Shown here: one piece after another, positions 10,852 to 25,021 of the stretch
How positions within the stretch are numbered: position 1 is the stretch's first letter
How the letters are laid out: the number at the start of each line of letters is the position of its first letter
NCBI GenBank assembly: GCA_950295325.1
Contig: OX485805.1
Coordinates: 8,496,501 to 8,556,500 of the forward strand
Reading direction: 5' to 3'
Source of the DNA: Polytrichum commune
Taxonomy: Eukaryota; Streptophyta; Polytrichopsida; Polytrichales; Polytrichaceae
DNA: 60,000 nucleotides
The notes under the pieces: generated by a model
What the model saw: the letters and a program-made list of their open reading frames with translations, nothing else
The model's database searches: none
What the model was told of the DNA's origin: nothing
Made by a program: the position numbers and the translations under genes

Positions 10852-13800
10852 ATGGGTCGAGAGGTTGACGATGGGGAGGGTCGGCCACCGGGGACAAGCA
10901 AGCCCCGGCTGTTCATCAGACAGATGGTGCTGGATAATTTCAAGTCTTATGCCGGGAAGCAGTTCATCGGGCCGTTTCATAAGGTGCTTTCTTCTGCCTA
11001 CATTTCTTAGTTTTTGAAATGCTGATATATGTGGTTTATGTTGGCAGATTTTTCTTCCTCACAAAAGTAATGGGAATTTCTGGTTAAGGTTAAGCTTGAG
11101 ATATGCATTTGGTAGTTTGGATGCGATCTCCATGTTGGGTGCAGTGTTACTCAGCTGTGGTTGGGCCAATGGTAGGGAGAAGAGCAATGCCATTGATGCC
11201 ATGCTGTTTGCGTTTTTTTTAGATTTTGAATTTTTATTGGGTGTGTCTATGTAGGCAGATTTTTCTTCCTCACTGAAGCATGGGAATTGTTGGTTAAGGT
11301 TTAGGATAATTTTGACATGCGCATTGCATAATTTGGATAATGTGATCTGTATGTGTTGGTGCAGTGTTTCTCAGCTGTGGTTGGGCCAAATGGCAGTGGG
11401 AAGAGCAATGTCATTGATGCTATGCTTTTCGTCTTTGGCAAGCGTGCCAAACAGGTCCTTTTTCTCCCACCTTTTCAAAAAGTTTCTCTTATAAAAAGAG
11501 CTAAAAATATTAAGATTGCATTGCTCTAATTTTCCAGAAATTTCAGCCATGAGAAATTGCCCTGGACAATGTGAGAAGATATGACTTAAGTTGTTACATA
11601 TTTGTTCATTTTTGTGCGCTGTCTGAGCCATACAGATGTCAAAGTATCTGTACAATATTCCAATGCTTGTTCTCTAGTAATGCAGTAGTCTACATCGCTC
11701 GAGTTTCTCAGAGGCACCAAAAATCTGATCATGGTGCACTGGAAAGCAGAGAAGCTCGGTGGTTAACTTTCTCAGGGTTTTTGGTGGTGATGATAATCAG
11801 ATGCGGCTGAACAAGGTGTCAGAACTCATCCACAACTCCACCAACCATCTAAATCTTGACAAGGCGTCTGTGTCAGTCCACTTTCAGGAGATTATTGACC
11901 TGGTATAACCTGGCCTCTTCACTTCCATTATTATGGGGTTCAAGATCAACATGTGCCTATTCAAGTCAACTCTTTGCACATACATGTAAGATCTGTACAA
12001 AAATATTTTAACATCTGACATGGTGGTCATTCTGGTTGCTGTGAATGCAGGAAAATGACAATTATGAGGTTGTGCCAGGCTCGGATTTTGTTGTCATGCG
12101 AGTTGCATTCCGCGACAATTCATCAAAGTACTACATTGATAATCGGGCCAGCAGCTTCACAGAGGTCACTAAAATCTTGATGGCCAAAGGTGTTGATCTT
12201 GATCATAATCGTTTTCTGATTCTACAGGTATCCATTGACTTACTTTGAGCACTTTTGCTTGCATTCATCTTCAGAGCATGTTCAATAATTTGTGCGCTGG
12301 AATGTAATGTGCACTTTTACTGATGCGAAGTTGTCATAAGGGGCTTATTTCACAGGTTTATATTCTCATTACTAGTGCAAAGGATTCTCCTCCAAATCAT
12401 GGCAGGGCACACACATTTTTTTTTTAATGACTTTATCTCCTTTAAGACAACCTTGCCCTGGATAATCTGCAGTATAATATGAGTGAGCTAATTCCCACCC
12501 TTACTCTACAGGGAGAGGTGGAGCAGATTTCACTTATGAAACCCAAGGCACAAACACCACATGATGAGGGGTTCCTTGAATACCTTGAGGACATTATAGG
12601 ATCCAATAAGTATGTTGAGCGCATTGAAGAGGCCAGCAAACAGTAAGTCGCCATTTGGAGGACCTCATTTACATGTTTAAGTATCTCTGCAACTAATACA
12701 TGCACTCTCATTTTTTTATGACAAACTGAAGTTGCAAGACATTTACCTCAACCCTTATTCTAATATATCCAGCACATTTGTTTCAGACCATGTTGAGTTC
12801 AGTTGATTGTGATGCATAATCTGTCATTCTTATTTCTGTGGTGGTGATTGTGGAGGTTGGAAGGGCTGAATGAGAAAAAGGATAGTATGGTGCAGCGAGT
12901 GAAGGTTGCAGAAAAGGAAAAAGATGGGCTTGAGGTAATCAATCTCTCATTTTCAAGTTTTATGGTATGAACACTGTGTAGCCCACTATATTGTGCCAAG
13001 TGACTACTCTCAAAATCGTGAATCCTTTGTTATAGGATGACTGAGTGGGTTAAGACTACTAGATTGGAGGCATGAATCTGGATCTGAAGTGCATGTTTGC
13101 AATGTAAGGATATCAGAACCATGTCTATGGTGCCTTTCCTGATTTGTGCACATGCTCGTTTTAAATTTATTTACATGAATAAAACATCTGAAGCTTTCAT
13201 TTTCAATTTTATTGTGGCAGAGTGCCAAGAATGAAGCAGAGAACTTTATGCTGAAGGAAGCAGAGCTCTTGAAGTGGAAGAAATGCGCAACAGAGCTCAC
13301 ACTCCAAGAAGCTTCTGCTGAAGCAGATAATCTCAAAGTAAAGGTCACTGAGTTGGAAGATGCTCTGAAACAAGAACGGTATGAATGATGGAGTCATGTG
13401 GAAATTTGTCTGTCACTTTCTGCAGTGTTCTTCATAAACACTTGGTTTACCACTGCAAGTGCCGACCAAGACAGAAGCCATGCTTTTGTTATTAAGATTC
13501 AGCCAGCCCGTCTCCAGAAAGCCAGTAATGTGAATAAATGAAATACATCTTGGAACACATGAAATACATGTTTAAACCTCAGGATGCTCCAACTTATTGA
13601 GTTTAAAATATGTTTTGGAAGCATGTGAGCTCTACTGTCTCTCATCTGTCAACTTTTGCATGTCTTGAACAGTGAAAAGTATGCAAGCCATTCAGCTGAG
13701 ATTAAGGAGTTAGAGAAGGCTTTGAAGAAGCAGACCAAGCATCATGAGGTTTGTGACCTTCAACAACTCAAGCTTACCAGCTTTGATGTATAAAATTCCT

Positions 13801-16800
13801 TTGTTCCCCTCCACATTCAAAATTATTGATCATTTTGCCAAAGACTTATATTACTCACATGCACAGGAAATTGAGGGAGATCTCAAGAAATGTTCTGATC
13901 AGTTTAAGATGTTCGAGCGACAAGATCTGAAGTACCAAGAGGATCTCAAACATCTCAAGCAAAAGCTGAAAAAGGTGGAGGAGAAGATTCTTAAGGTAAT
14001 CTTCTTATTGTCAAGCAATATGAGTACTCTTCAATCATCTCCTCAAAGGCTGCATCCAGTAGGTAGTCCTGAATCCTCAAAAGCCAAGCTAGTCATACAA
14101 TGCATGTCGTATGTAATGGCCATGACAATGTGTAGGAACTTTGAGGGCTCATTATGCTAAAAAATTTATGCAGAATTTGATTGGTTTAATAGCTCATTGG
14201 GAAGAATTAAATTGAGTAATTCTGGAGCAAGATATGAACATCATAAGAAAACAACTTTGGAAGCTCATTGCATTCAATGGGCTGGACAAAGCTGCTCCTT
14301 TGGTTGATTAAACTCACCTGAGCATTCTACCAATCACTTCACGAACATCATATAAAGCCTACCTCCACTTCAGGACTTGTATGGGGCCAACTTGTTGATA
14401 TCAACAACTCCTTTTCTTACTTGCTAGTGGTGAGATTCTACTTCTCTGACAACTGTGGTTGTCCTTACTAAGTTCTTCATCTACTTTGATAGTTACTTTT
14501 GTTATGATTGTTTCTGGGCTTTCTGAAGGTCATAACTCGATAATCCTCAGTTGAAGGTATCAGCATATAATTCTCCTTGATAAGCACAGTGGTCGCAAGC
14601 AACAACTATCTCTGATGTGGAAGCCTTTTTGACCAATATATGTCAGTGGAGTTCTTACATGTGGGAAATTACTTGTGTCATGGACATCAGGACACTGCAA
14701 AAATTGAGGAGGTGGAGAGGGAGACGGCAGAGTCAACATTGGTAATACCTAAGATGGAGAAAGAGATTGTACGGCTCACTCAACAACTTGGGGAAGAAGA
14801 GAAGGCTCTTGAGATACTGCAAGAGGGTTGCAAAGGTACTTCTCTCGTGCATCAATTCATACCCAGCTGATTTTGCTCTGTTTTTGGTCCCTTTAGTTGC
14901 TTCATTACTTGAATTGATGTATGTGTCCTCCTAACTAGCTCTTCTCAGGAGAAATTGAGAAATGCCGTGAGCAACTTACCACTGTTCGAGCTGAGCTTGA
15001 GCCTTGGGAGAAGCACATTATTGAATGCAAAGGCAAGATTGATGTGACTAGTTCAGAAAGCAAGCTCCTGAAGGACAAGGTCAGTGCCAGCATACTTTTC
15101 TACAATCTTCATGCCTGTGGAGGAGATCTTGGTAACAATGGTTCTGTGGTTGTTGGAAAATTTCACCTTCTCTTGATATGTCTTGCATAGAAATACTGAC
15201 AATTTTTGGCACAGGAGGTCAACAGTGAAGCATTGCATATCCCAAAAACCCTGTTCTTTCTGTGTTGGAGACTTCATTTTTGCCATAAAACATTGTTCTT
15301 GGTTGATAGGAAACATTTCCTAAAAGTTGCAGGATGGAGTTGTGAACATTGACAGAATTGTCTTATGACATGACTAAGTCCTTGAATAACTAGTGATCTA
15401 AGGAAAAGGAATTATATTGCTGATGATCATGTGGGCGCAGCACGAGGCAGGAAAAAGGGCATATGATGGAGCTTTGGAGAAGATTCAAGAAACAAAGCAG
15501 AAGATCAAGGAGAAAGAAGCAGATTTAGTTCGATTCACCAGTGAGTTTGCAAGCTGTGAGACAAAATTAAAGACCGCCAAGGAGCAAGAGCAGGTACACT
15601 TGATACGACCCATTTTGTAAGGAACTCTTCAGGTTAATATCCATCAATGTATCCACACTTTTTTGAAGTTGTAATGTATTATTGAGCATTGACCGACCTC
15701 ACACTTCTCCTATGGTGTGACAGGAAGGTGGAAAGGCTGAGGAATCACTACAAATGCAAGAACAAGTACTCCAGCAGAAGGTCGGGGAGATGCGTGCACA
15801 AATCGACACTGAAAAGAATCAGGGCTCAGTCGTGAAGGCTATTCTACAAGCCAAAGAATCAGGCCAAATTGAAGGAATTTATGGACGTCTTGGAGACTTG
15901 GGTGCAATTGATGGTAAGATTACATCTGTGTCGTTGCATTCTACTAGTAATTAGAGGTGTTTGTTTCCTCTCATGTCATGATTATGTATCAAGTGTGTTG
16001 AGATTCTCTTGTACTTAATGTTCTGTAAGTTGGTCTTCTTATCTTTGAGTATGGCACTTAATGCATGATTTAGGTTTTTTTTGAAGTTCCTCTTTACTTG
16101 GTTCATAAACGTACTGGCCACACTACTGGCCACACTATGTCACTGCTCAGGTAGAAACATTCAGACACTCAAAGTATTAATTTGTGATTATGACTATTTC
16201 TTTGTGTGTCTGGAGGGACATCAAAATCCGTTGATCCATTTACAATGTGTTTCTAAATGTGGGTGCAGCCAAGTATGATGTTGCAATATCCACTGCTTGT
16301 GGTGGCTTGGACTTCATAGTGGTGGAGACTACAACCGCAGCTCAAGCTTGTGTGGAGCTTCTTCGAACAAAGCAACTTGGTGTTGCTACCTTCTTGATTC
16401 TTGTGAGTCTAGGATGAATACCAAAATTCTTTAGTTAGCATTTCATGACAGTTGTTTTCAACCTGTGTTATTGTAAATAAAGTATGAAATATGTAAAATT
16501 GAACACCTATAATTAACATATGAGGTCCTGAACTGTGACCGGGAGCTTCTTGTATTTGAAGGATATTGTGAAGCTAGTCATATTGCTGTCAAATTAGTGG
16601 GTTAATTATTGTCCCTATTTGTAGGCCACCTGCTCTTATATGTGGAGCCTCTGAGTTGAACACATGACCATGTGGGTGCAGGACAAACAAAGTGGGCTTA
16701 CTCAGAAAATGAATCAACAAGTTCAAACCCCAGAAAATGTTCCACGGCTATTTGATCTGGTTACTGTCCGTGATGATCGTTTGCGTCTTGCATTCTTCTC

Positions 16801-19800
16801 GCAGCTTGGAAACACGGTTGTTGCCAAAAATCTGGATCAGGTTCAACACAACTTTCTACTGATGCCATTTCCAGGATAAAGGTCACAAATGGTTGCATAT
16901 TGATGATGTATAAATAGATTTGTTTTGAAGAAGTCCTCTTGTGTGTTCCTTTAGTAAAGACTCGATACAAAATGCCTTTTGTTGTCCAATTATTTCTCAT
17001 GCTGATGTTTTCTTGTGGATTTGCTTGTTCATGTTTTCAAATCAGCATCACTTCCTCGTGTCGTGATATGCTCCAATAATGATGGATTTTATTCTGAGTA
17101 TGTGGGTATGGCACACTAGGCTACAAGAATAGCATATGGTCCTGCTGTGGAGTTCCGGAGGGTGGTCTCTATAGACGGTGCAGTTTTCGAAAGATCAGGG
17201 ACCATGAGTGGAGGAGGTGGTAAACCTAGAGGGGGAAGGATGGGAACTTCCATTAAGGACTCCAGTGTTTCTTGTGAAAGTATAGCAACTGCTGAGAAAG
17301 AGCTGGAGAGTGTAAGGTCAGAGCTTGCAGCAGCCCGGCAGCGAGTTTCTGTGGCTGCACAAGAGTATCAAACCTCACTCAAGGCAGTTTCTCAGCTGCA
17401 ACTTGACATTGCAAAGACTAAAATGGAGGTAACTCTGTCAGCTATTCTCACTTCTAGTGTATTTCAACCTGATACATTTTAGAGAAGTGAGAACCCTAAT
17501 ACTGCTTTATCTCTGTAAACCTGGTGTGAAATCTGTGTGCAGCTTGATGCTTTGAAAGGTCAACAAAGTGACATCAGCAAGCAACTTGAGGTTCTGAAAT
17601 GTGAGGCTATACCAAAGAAGGAGGAGCTTGATCAAGTTCAAACTCTGGACACTGAAGTAGCTCAAGGAGAAGCACTTCTTAGCGACTTGAATAAAAAATC
17701 AAGTAAACTTCGAGCCAAGGTGCAGTTTCTATATCCCATTTCATTTCATTTACTTGATCTTGTGGACAAGGAACAGAAACTTAGACATAGGGGTTTACTT
17801 CCACATCCATTTTTGAATACATAACACTACACATTCTGCTGGTCAAGTGATTGTAACAAAGTAATAATTGTCAATTACTGCACAATCTTTGTGATTATTC
17901 TTATTTGTGAGCTGTCTGTTGGCAGGCCCAAGATCTGCAATCCAAAATGGAAAATGCCGGTGGTGAGGAACTGAAGCAAAAGAAAGCACTGGTTGAGAAG
18001 CTTCAGAAGGTTGGGTTCCTCCTTTCTCCAAGTCTACAGTTTTTACCATATTCCTATCTTCTGATTTGCAGCTACATTTATGGGGCTAGAACTAAGTGGT
18101 CATCACAGTCCTTGTACTTAAATCCCCATGCACATCTTCACTAAATACTTCATCTAAATACTTCAAAGCTTTTGTTTATTTTTTGTCTGGAAAGGTTAAG
18201 TCATTGTATTGCTTAAAGGATGTGCTGTTGCAATCAACAGTACTGTTGTATTATGCTAGGAGCTTATGTCTTTCAAACCCACAAGTTATGCACTTGTAAG
18301 TTCTGATTTTGTTGAGTATTATGCAGGATATCAACAAAACAAGCACAGAAATCAACCGCAGGCAAGTCCAAATCAACACTAGCGGCAAAACAATGGACAA
18401 GCTTAAAAAAGGGATTGAAGATGCTACGAAAGACAAAGAGAAGCTGAATGAGGACAAGGAGAAGGCTAAGGAAGACTTCAAAGCTATTGAAGCTAAGGCT
18501 TTTGTTATACAAGAGAAATTCACCCAACTTCAAGAGGTGACCTTTGAGATTTGTCCTTGACGTGTGTCCTCTCATTAGCTTGGTGCCTTTATTCTTTTCT
18601 AAGTTGTGGGCTTTGAATATACGGCCGGTGGCATTGTTCTTTTTCAATTTGTAGTTAAGTTTGATATTCAAAGTCTCTGTTAGTTTATTGTGAAGATTTG
18701 GATAGTTACTTGGCTGGAAATGCTCCAATTGCACCCCCTCAAATAGGGTTGCGTGATGCAGATACTGTTAGGGGACAGCCCTACAACATTTTATCATCAA
18801 TCTGGGGCTACTTGGTTTACACTTTAGCATCTTGCAGGTTTTGGCGAAAGATACTGAAGAGCTAGAGGTGACCAAGAAGGAGCATCTAGAACGCCAGAAG
18901 ATTGTTACTGAGCTACGAACTGCAGAGGTTTATTTCACGATCATTTTGTTTCTACCCTTAATTTTTGATCTAAGATGATTTCTTATTTTTGAATGGAATC
19001 ATTGATTTGGCGCCATCAGATAGTGTGTTATTGCTGTCATTTGGAAGCAATGTGAGTGTATTGATCTGGTTCTGCTGTTTTTAATCATGTGAGTTTAGCA
19101 ATCATATCATACTAGTGCCTCTTATCATGTACAGATGGATCTTTGTATCGAAAAGGGTTTCTGTGCATCAGAAACGAACATATTACAAGGTTGTGACAGT
19201 GCAAACTTTAAAGTGCAGGTTGATGCTGAATTCAAACTCAAGGACATCAAAGAGACTTTCCGTTCATGGGATGCAAAGACTTTGTCTTGCAAGAAAGAAG
19301 CAAAGGACCTGGAAAAGAAATTGCAAGATCATGTCGGGCAGTAAGCCTCATATATCACCTTTTTGTACACTGTATCATTTCCACCTCATTTGCATTAGGG
19401 AATGATTTGGGATCTTGTGAGTACATTCTTGACGATTACAGTGTGTTACAGAGTAGTGGGTTTCTCAGTTGGAGGAATCATAGCTTTGCTGTGGTTGTTG
19501 TTTATGATTGAGCCTTTGCTGTGGTCCTTGTTCAAAGTGTTCATGTCGAGTGCTAAAGCTTGCAATTGTAAAGTATTCTATTTTATGCTTGGAAATATTG
19601 CTCAATTTGTTTCGGTGTTGGAGCCTGACAACATTATCAGAGGGATTGAAGGGCTTGACTTCTTTGACAATGTTGAGGATGACAGGTGGGGCATACTAAA
19701 GTCTTAAATCGAGTTGGGGTTTTGTGTTCAGAATGCAGAAGGAGGGCATTGACCACACCCTTCTAGAAACAGCCCTCAAGGCAGGATCTGGAGAAGTAAA

Positions 19801-22547
19801 CCTGGCACGTGCAAAAGAAAGTGTAAAAGTACTTGAGGGTCAACTGAAGGAGTTGCAGCCAAGTTTGGACTCTATTGCAGAGTATACATTTCTATAAACT
19901 CTTGAACTAGACCTTTGTTTTCAATTGCCATAGCTGTTGAGACACTATGACTCTGTTTGGACCATTACAGGAATGTGTACCTTATAGTTGGTGCATAGCT
20001 ACGGTAGTCTATATATATGTATGTTTCTTGGTGTTTTAGGTATCGCAAAAAGGCTGCACTTTATGAGGAACGTATACAAGAGCTTAATGAGATATCACAA
20101 GAGGTTGCTGAAATTAAGAAAAATCATGATGATCTACGCAAGCAAAGGTACGAATTTTGAGTATGACTGGCAGTGGTGATACCCATGATACTAATTTTTT
20201 TTCCCTATAGTGATGATGAGATGTCATTTTTATTTATATTGGAGTACTTGGTCTTGTTAAGCTGAATTTTTTATGTATATTCAAAGAATTGTGTAATAGA
20301 ACAGCTAGTATAGGTATTGGCTTTGTTGGTGTGTAAATTTAATGCTACTGTTTTTGCTGAAAATTCGAAATGTTTTCTAGTTTACTAAGTGCATAACCTT
20401 GGATGTGCAGATTGGACGAGTTTATGGGAGGATTCAATTCTATTTCAATGAAACTGAAGGAAATGTACCAGGTATACATGTTCACTCTTCCAGCTACTTA
20501 GGATTTCAAAGTTATGATTCTTGTAGGTTTAAGGGAATCTCATCAGAATAAGGTACCTCACCTGATGGAAGCAAAATTCATCAACTTGATCTGCCAAAGC
20601 AGGTTGAAATGCCTGTTCAAGTGTGTTCTTTAAACATACATGAATAGTCCATCAGCTTCTTGATTATGGTAAGCTAACAAATATTTCCTACAATCTTCAG
20701 ATGATCACATTAGGAGGTGATGCTGAGCTTGAGCTTGTGGACTCTCTCGATCCGTTTGCAGAGGGAGTTGTCTTCACAGTTCGACCCCCCAAAAAGAGCT
20801 GGAAAAGCATAGCCAACTTGTCTGGAGGTGAAAAGGTATCTTGATTAGGTGTAAGCATGGGCCAATGAAGGGGCTTTAATACTTTCACAGTTTTTGGTAA
20901 CTAAGCTTTTCAAGATGCAAAATATTCCTCCAGTCATTAGTAAGCAATCATGCAGTTGAGACCTAGCCCTGAATGGCTGTGAACTAGACTATGATGAGCA
21001 ATATTCAACAGCAAGACAGGGTTCAAGCTTTTTGTGGGAGCCACATTTGTTGCAGGATAAGTTACCAGCTTTTATGCTGATAATGCCCCTATGTATAGAT
21101 GCATTGATAGATTGTTGGTTAGTGCGAATGTATATGGTGTGATATTTTCTGGATCACCAAGTATATTTTAGGGCATGTGTTGATTTGCTGAAGCAGATAA
21201 AGATTGACAGTGTGTGGTTTTGGGCAGACATTGAGTTCCCTGGCTCTGGTGTTTGCACTGCATCACTACAAGCCCACCCCTCTCTATGTGATGGACGAAA
21301 TTGATGCAGCTCTTGGTGGGTGCTTGTTTACAGACTAATTCTTATTTCTTTCATGCTCATGACTCTCTGCCTGGTGTTCATAGTTGGGGATTTCCAACAG
21401 AAGAAAGCAAATTGACAACCCAGAGAATATGCTCCAACCAGTTTCCTGGTGACATTAGACATGATTCTAAACACTGACTGGATTTAAAACTTTGGTGACC
21501 CTAGAAATGTTTGTTAATAGCTATTCTATGCAATATTCCAGTCTACCTCATAATCACCTGAGAAGATGATATAGAGAGTTGTTCTGAAGTACTCAATTGG
21601 TGGCAGATTTTAAGAATGTATCAATAGTGGGCCACTACATTAAGGAGAGAACAAAGGATGCTCAGTTTGTCATCATCAGGTGTGTTGTACCATTCTCACC
21701 CGTCTTCATTTCCTTTCATGTTCTCTGATAGGATGAAGATCTTATAGACCGTCCGCTATCGCAGATGACTGATATTCAGCAGAATTCTCTTATTTGTTTC
21801 TCAAAGTTGTGTCTCCTGCAAAATCTTCAATGTTATGGCCAAGAGTGAAAGGTATTAAAATCTTGAAATAAAGTTCATGTACAATGTTTTGGCAGAACCC
21901 ATAACGAGACATCTGTTTGTGATGTGGGCCTCTATTTTCTGCTTTAACAGTTTGTAACTTTGATTACGTACGACCAAGCTTATATCATGAATGTGCAATC
22001 AATATCTCTATGGTTCACACTTAACATAGGATGGTGATGGTGTTGCATTTTGCAGTTTGAGGAACAACATGTTTGAGCTGGCTGACTATCTGATAGGTAT
22101 CTACAAGACTGACAATTGCACAAAGAGCATCACTATCAATCCACACACTTTTGCAGTTCCATCATCTGGTAATCTTCATTCCTGTTTTCGAAATGATATC
22201 TAGAGTGTTTCTTTTGATTTTAAAAGCATGGATGTGTCACATGTTAAAGGACCACATCAAGGAGTCTCTGGCTATGGTAGAGTTCCAGCAGAGACAGTTT
22301 GTTTGTCATGCTTTCGGACTCCAACCTGTTAATAGAAGTGGGAAATTCAGATGGGCTTGTTAAGATTGTAAGGATTGTCTGCTTCACTACACAGTGCTTG
22401 TTGCTGCATATGATAGCATTTCATGTTGATTATCAGATAGGTAATTTGAGGATTGTACTCTATGTCTGTTGTGACTCTTAATCAGGTGCAAAGGAAAGCT
22501 ATGAAACTCCTGTAAGCCATCCTGGAGCAGTTGAAAGCCCAAGCTAG
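10852..22547 (+). CDS. SMC4: Condensin subunit SMC4, 29 exons, complete
   Basis: SMC4 is the ATPase that pairs with SMC2 in the condensin core and compacts mitotic chromosomes. Exons read: 10852-10983, 11365-11454, 11801-11902, 12051-12227, 12512-12642, 12856-12934, 13221-13378, 13673-13748, 13867-13995, 14691-14835, 14949-15079, 15441-15593, 15724-15913, 16269-16402, 16682-16840, 17120-17428, 17543-17719, 17926-18009, 18327-18536, 18838-18927, 19219-19340, 19732-19881, 20040-20147, 20411-20471, 20701-20835, 21228-21315, 21607-21679, 22056-22168, 22486-22547. They join in phase (3768 nt, 1255 residues, close to the usual plant length of about 1240), all GT-AG. Walker A GPNGSGKS is at residues 51-58, the Q-loop VHFQE near 103, the hinge about 545-690 with GTMSGGGG at 689-696 just after it, signature LSGGEK 1139-1144, and Walker B LYVMDEID with D1167/E1168. 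Coiled coils fill the rest. The N-terminal extension is short. The [16 protein letters not shown] and NSTNH..L patterns favour SMC4 over other SMC proteins. All key residues are present. Confidence 0.96.
11043..11253 (+). pseudogene. Degenerate tandem copy of the Walker A exon inside SMC4 intron 1
   Basis: The block from 'ggcagatttttcttcctcac' at 11043 repeats at 11254, about 211 bp later. The first copy includes a version of exon 2: acceptor gtgcag ending at 11144, then 'tgttactcagctgtggttgg' from 11145. In this copy a base is lost in the Walker A codons (ccaatggtaggg against ccaaatggcagtggg), so the frame breaks. The 3' end runs into a T-rich tract with no donor. The true exon is 11365-11454. 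If spliced in, the copy would abolish the ATP-binding loop. Confidence 0.85.
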
Positions 22548-25021
22548 GAGCTCTATTCATCAAAATATGGACAAAAAATCAAACGAGGACAAGGGCATCA
22601 TCCTCCCACTTCTGATCATGCCCTACCACGAATCCACCTGTTTTTTTTCCTTACGCCTGTGTTTTGTATCATAGTCGGAATTAAGCAATGCAGGAATATC
22701 CAATGTACATTAAGTTAGCTGCTGGCTAATTTGTTTCTCAGACCTATTTTAGTTACAATCCCTGCAAACTTCGTTGAATTTGGCCCTGTACAAAATTTTT
22801 GATACTCTGTTCTTTTTGTGTCTTTAGAGTCATTGGTCGTTAGAAAATCCTCTACCTAGTGAATAGATTGGTGGTGTATCAATAGCAGCAATAAAGCGTG
22901 ATCAATGTTTTTTGGCCTTCTTGATAGTCCACAAACTTGTACATGAAGATGGTGCGAACACTCATGTTATAGTTTGATGCAACTCTAAATGTATGACCTC
23001 TTGGATTTTTATACATTAATTCTTGGAAGTAGTGCATGAATCTCCAAAATAGCCATGCCAACCTTATACTTTTGAGAAGAGGAAATGAGTTTCATATCTT
23101 AGACAGCATTACCTTGTTCAAGTGGATGACTGTCTAGCTACGAAAGATACAGAGCTTTGAGGAAATCAGCCTCCACATGCAATGATTATGTATGAACTGT
23201 TCTTGAAACCTCATCTAATGGTGGGTGGAGTTCCGAAAATTGGCATTTTGTCACATGAATCAACCCTGCTTGAATTTCTCGAATAAGAATCTTGGACTCA
23301 CAAATTGGTATGAAAGATGTATTACAAACATGAGTTGGAGACTTAATTTGGAGTTGATATACAAGAGAAGCTTGTAACATATGAATCTTGGACCACATCT
23401 GGAAGTTTGGAATAAGTAACATTGTCTTCGATCTCCATCAATGTGATGCTTTCAAAGCATTCTCCTTCACATAAATTATTAATGCCAAGGTGAATCAAAT
23501 TACTTAATTTCTATTTGATTGGCTAAAATGCCTAAGTGCCATTTAATGGGAGCTGAAGTCCATAAGTTACTAGTCGAAATGAAAATTCTCTTTTACCAAC
23601 GTATCTTTTCATTTGAGGAGGACAAACAAGGCCGGCATTTAGGGTTATCCTCCACAAGAGGATTTGCAGGGTTAAGCAGATCGTAACCTCCTCTTTATCA
23701 ATTGCTTTGGGATCTGGAAGATTAGCAGCTGGATCTTGCAAGCTTTGGAATATCAGGGCACTGAAAGAGGTAATTAGAATCTTCTTGTTACAAGCAATTT
23801 CGAAGGAGAGGCATCTATTAGCACAAAGGATATGCTTAAACCCTTGAACCCTCGAAGTGTTTCAGATTAGAATACCTAGCACTGCACCCCAATCACAGCT
23901 TCTAATTTCCAATTGATTCATCCTATGAAATGATCGGTGAGGAACCTGATTTGCATACCAATCTTAGTTCTTGTTGAAGAAGATCGGTTTCACGGAGAAT
24001 AAGGTTGCGGAGAAATTCGACGAATGGCTATCACTGGGATTCAAGCTTTCTCGTCAACTCCAATTCAACGAATTCAACCTCTCGCCATGTGAGGTGGTCA
24101 AATCTACCATTACTATGTAGCTGTGTTCTTATGGTGCAATTGGGAGCTGGAAATTTATGCCTTGAAATTTAAGGAAGGCCGAGCATGCCACACCCTGTAA
24201 CACAATTAACCATTGCTAATGTGGAAACTCACAGTTCATGTAAGCAATGCATGTTCTAATGATATTTGTATTTTGGTTTTAGACAAATGAAACAAGCTTA
24301 ATTTCATTGCCAGCTCCAATGTATCGGCTGATGCTAAACCTCCCCCTACGAATTTTCAAAGGAGGTGGATAGGGGTCAGGGCCCGCAATCTTGCACCCTT
24401 GGGCAGTCCCAAAACAAATATGAAATTTCAGATCCTGACTGAACACTGGTGCCTGCTTTGCCGACTTCGAATTATTTTGTCCTTGCATTCTTGAAGGCCG
24501 CTTGTCCATATAACCCATATTGAGTGCACTTCGTCTTCAAGGCCCAAAATCCAATGTATATGTTCAGTTCCACTTAGTAAATAAACAATTGATTGGGATT
24601 TTATTTTTGAAGGCAAACCGTCCATAAAGCATGTAATTAACTGGGCAATCAAAAAATATTACAAAATCCTCATTAGCACTGAGGTTATAATTCTTGTGAC
24701 TTACCATTTGAAAGGGTCTTTGTCAATCTAAAATGAAACTAAAATTAGGGTTTTATTTTTAGTATGTTTATTTTATATATATTTTAAGTTAATGCCTTCT
24801 ACTTGCACAAGTATTTATACACATTCAAACTAATTTAGCGTAATTGAATGTAATTAAGCGTAAATAATCTTAATTGAAGGTAATTGCACTCTATTCACTC
24901 CGGTCGCGGTCTTGCAATGAGACTGGCCTTCTTCTAAAGTGAGGGCCCATGGCACTCTCAACCGATGAGAATTAAAGGATACTCAAGAGCCATGGTCCAA
25001 TGATGAAGTAATGTCCGACAT
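22548..25021. other. SMC4 3' region and gene-poor stretch
   Basis: The SMC4 3' untranslated region starts here; a possible polyadenylation motif 'aataaa' is at about 22890, but its use is not certain. Beyond about 22900 there are only short open frames on both strands with no recognisable domain. Minus-strand frames at 23186-23741 have some protein-like composition but are interrupted by stops. A short plus-strand frame at 24024 (MAITGIQAFSSTPIQRIQPL) looks like a possible transit-peptide start, but nothing downstream continues it. Confidence 0.5.

Noticed and set aside
24024-24095. Possible first exon of a plastid-targeted protein (MAITGIQAFSSTPIQRIQPL) ending at a GT
   Set aside because: Nothing downstream continues it before the LINE and array; a single 20-residue stretch is not enough evidence.
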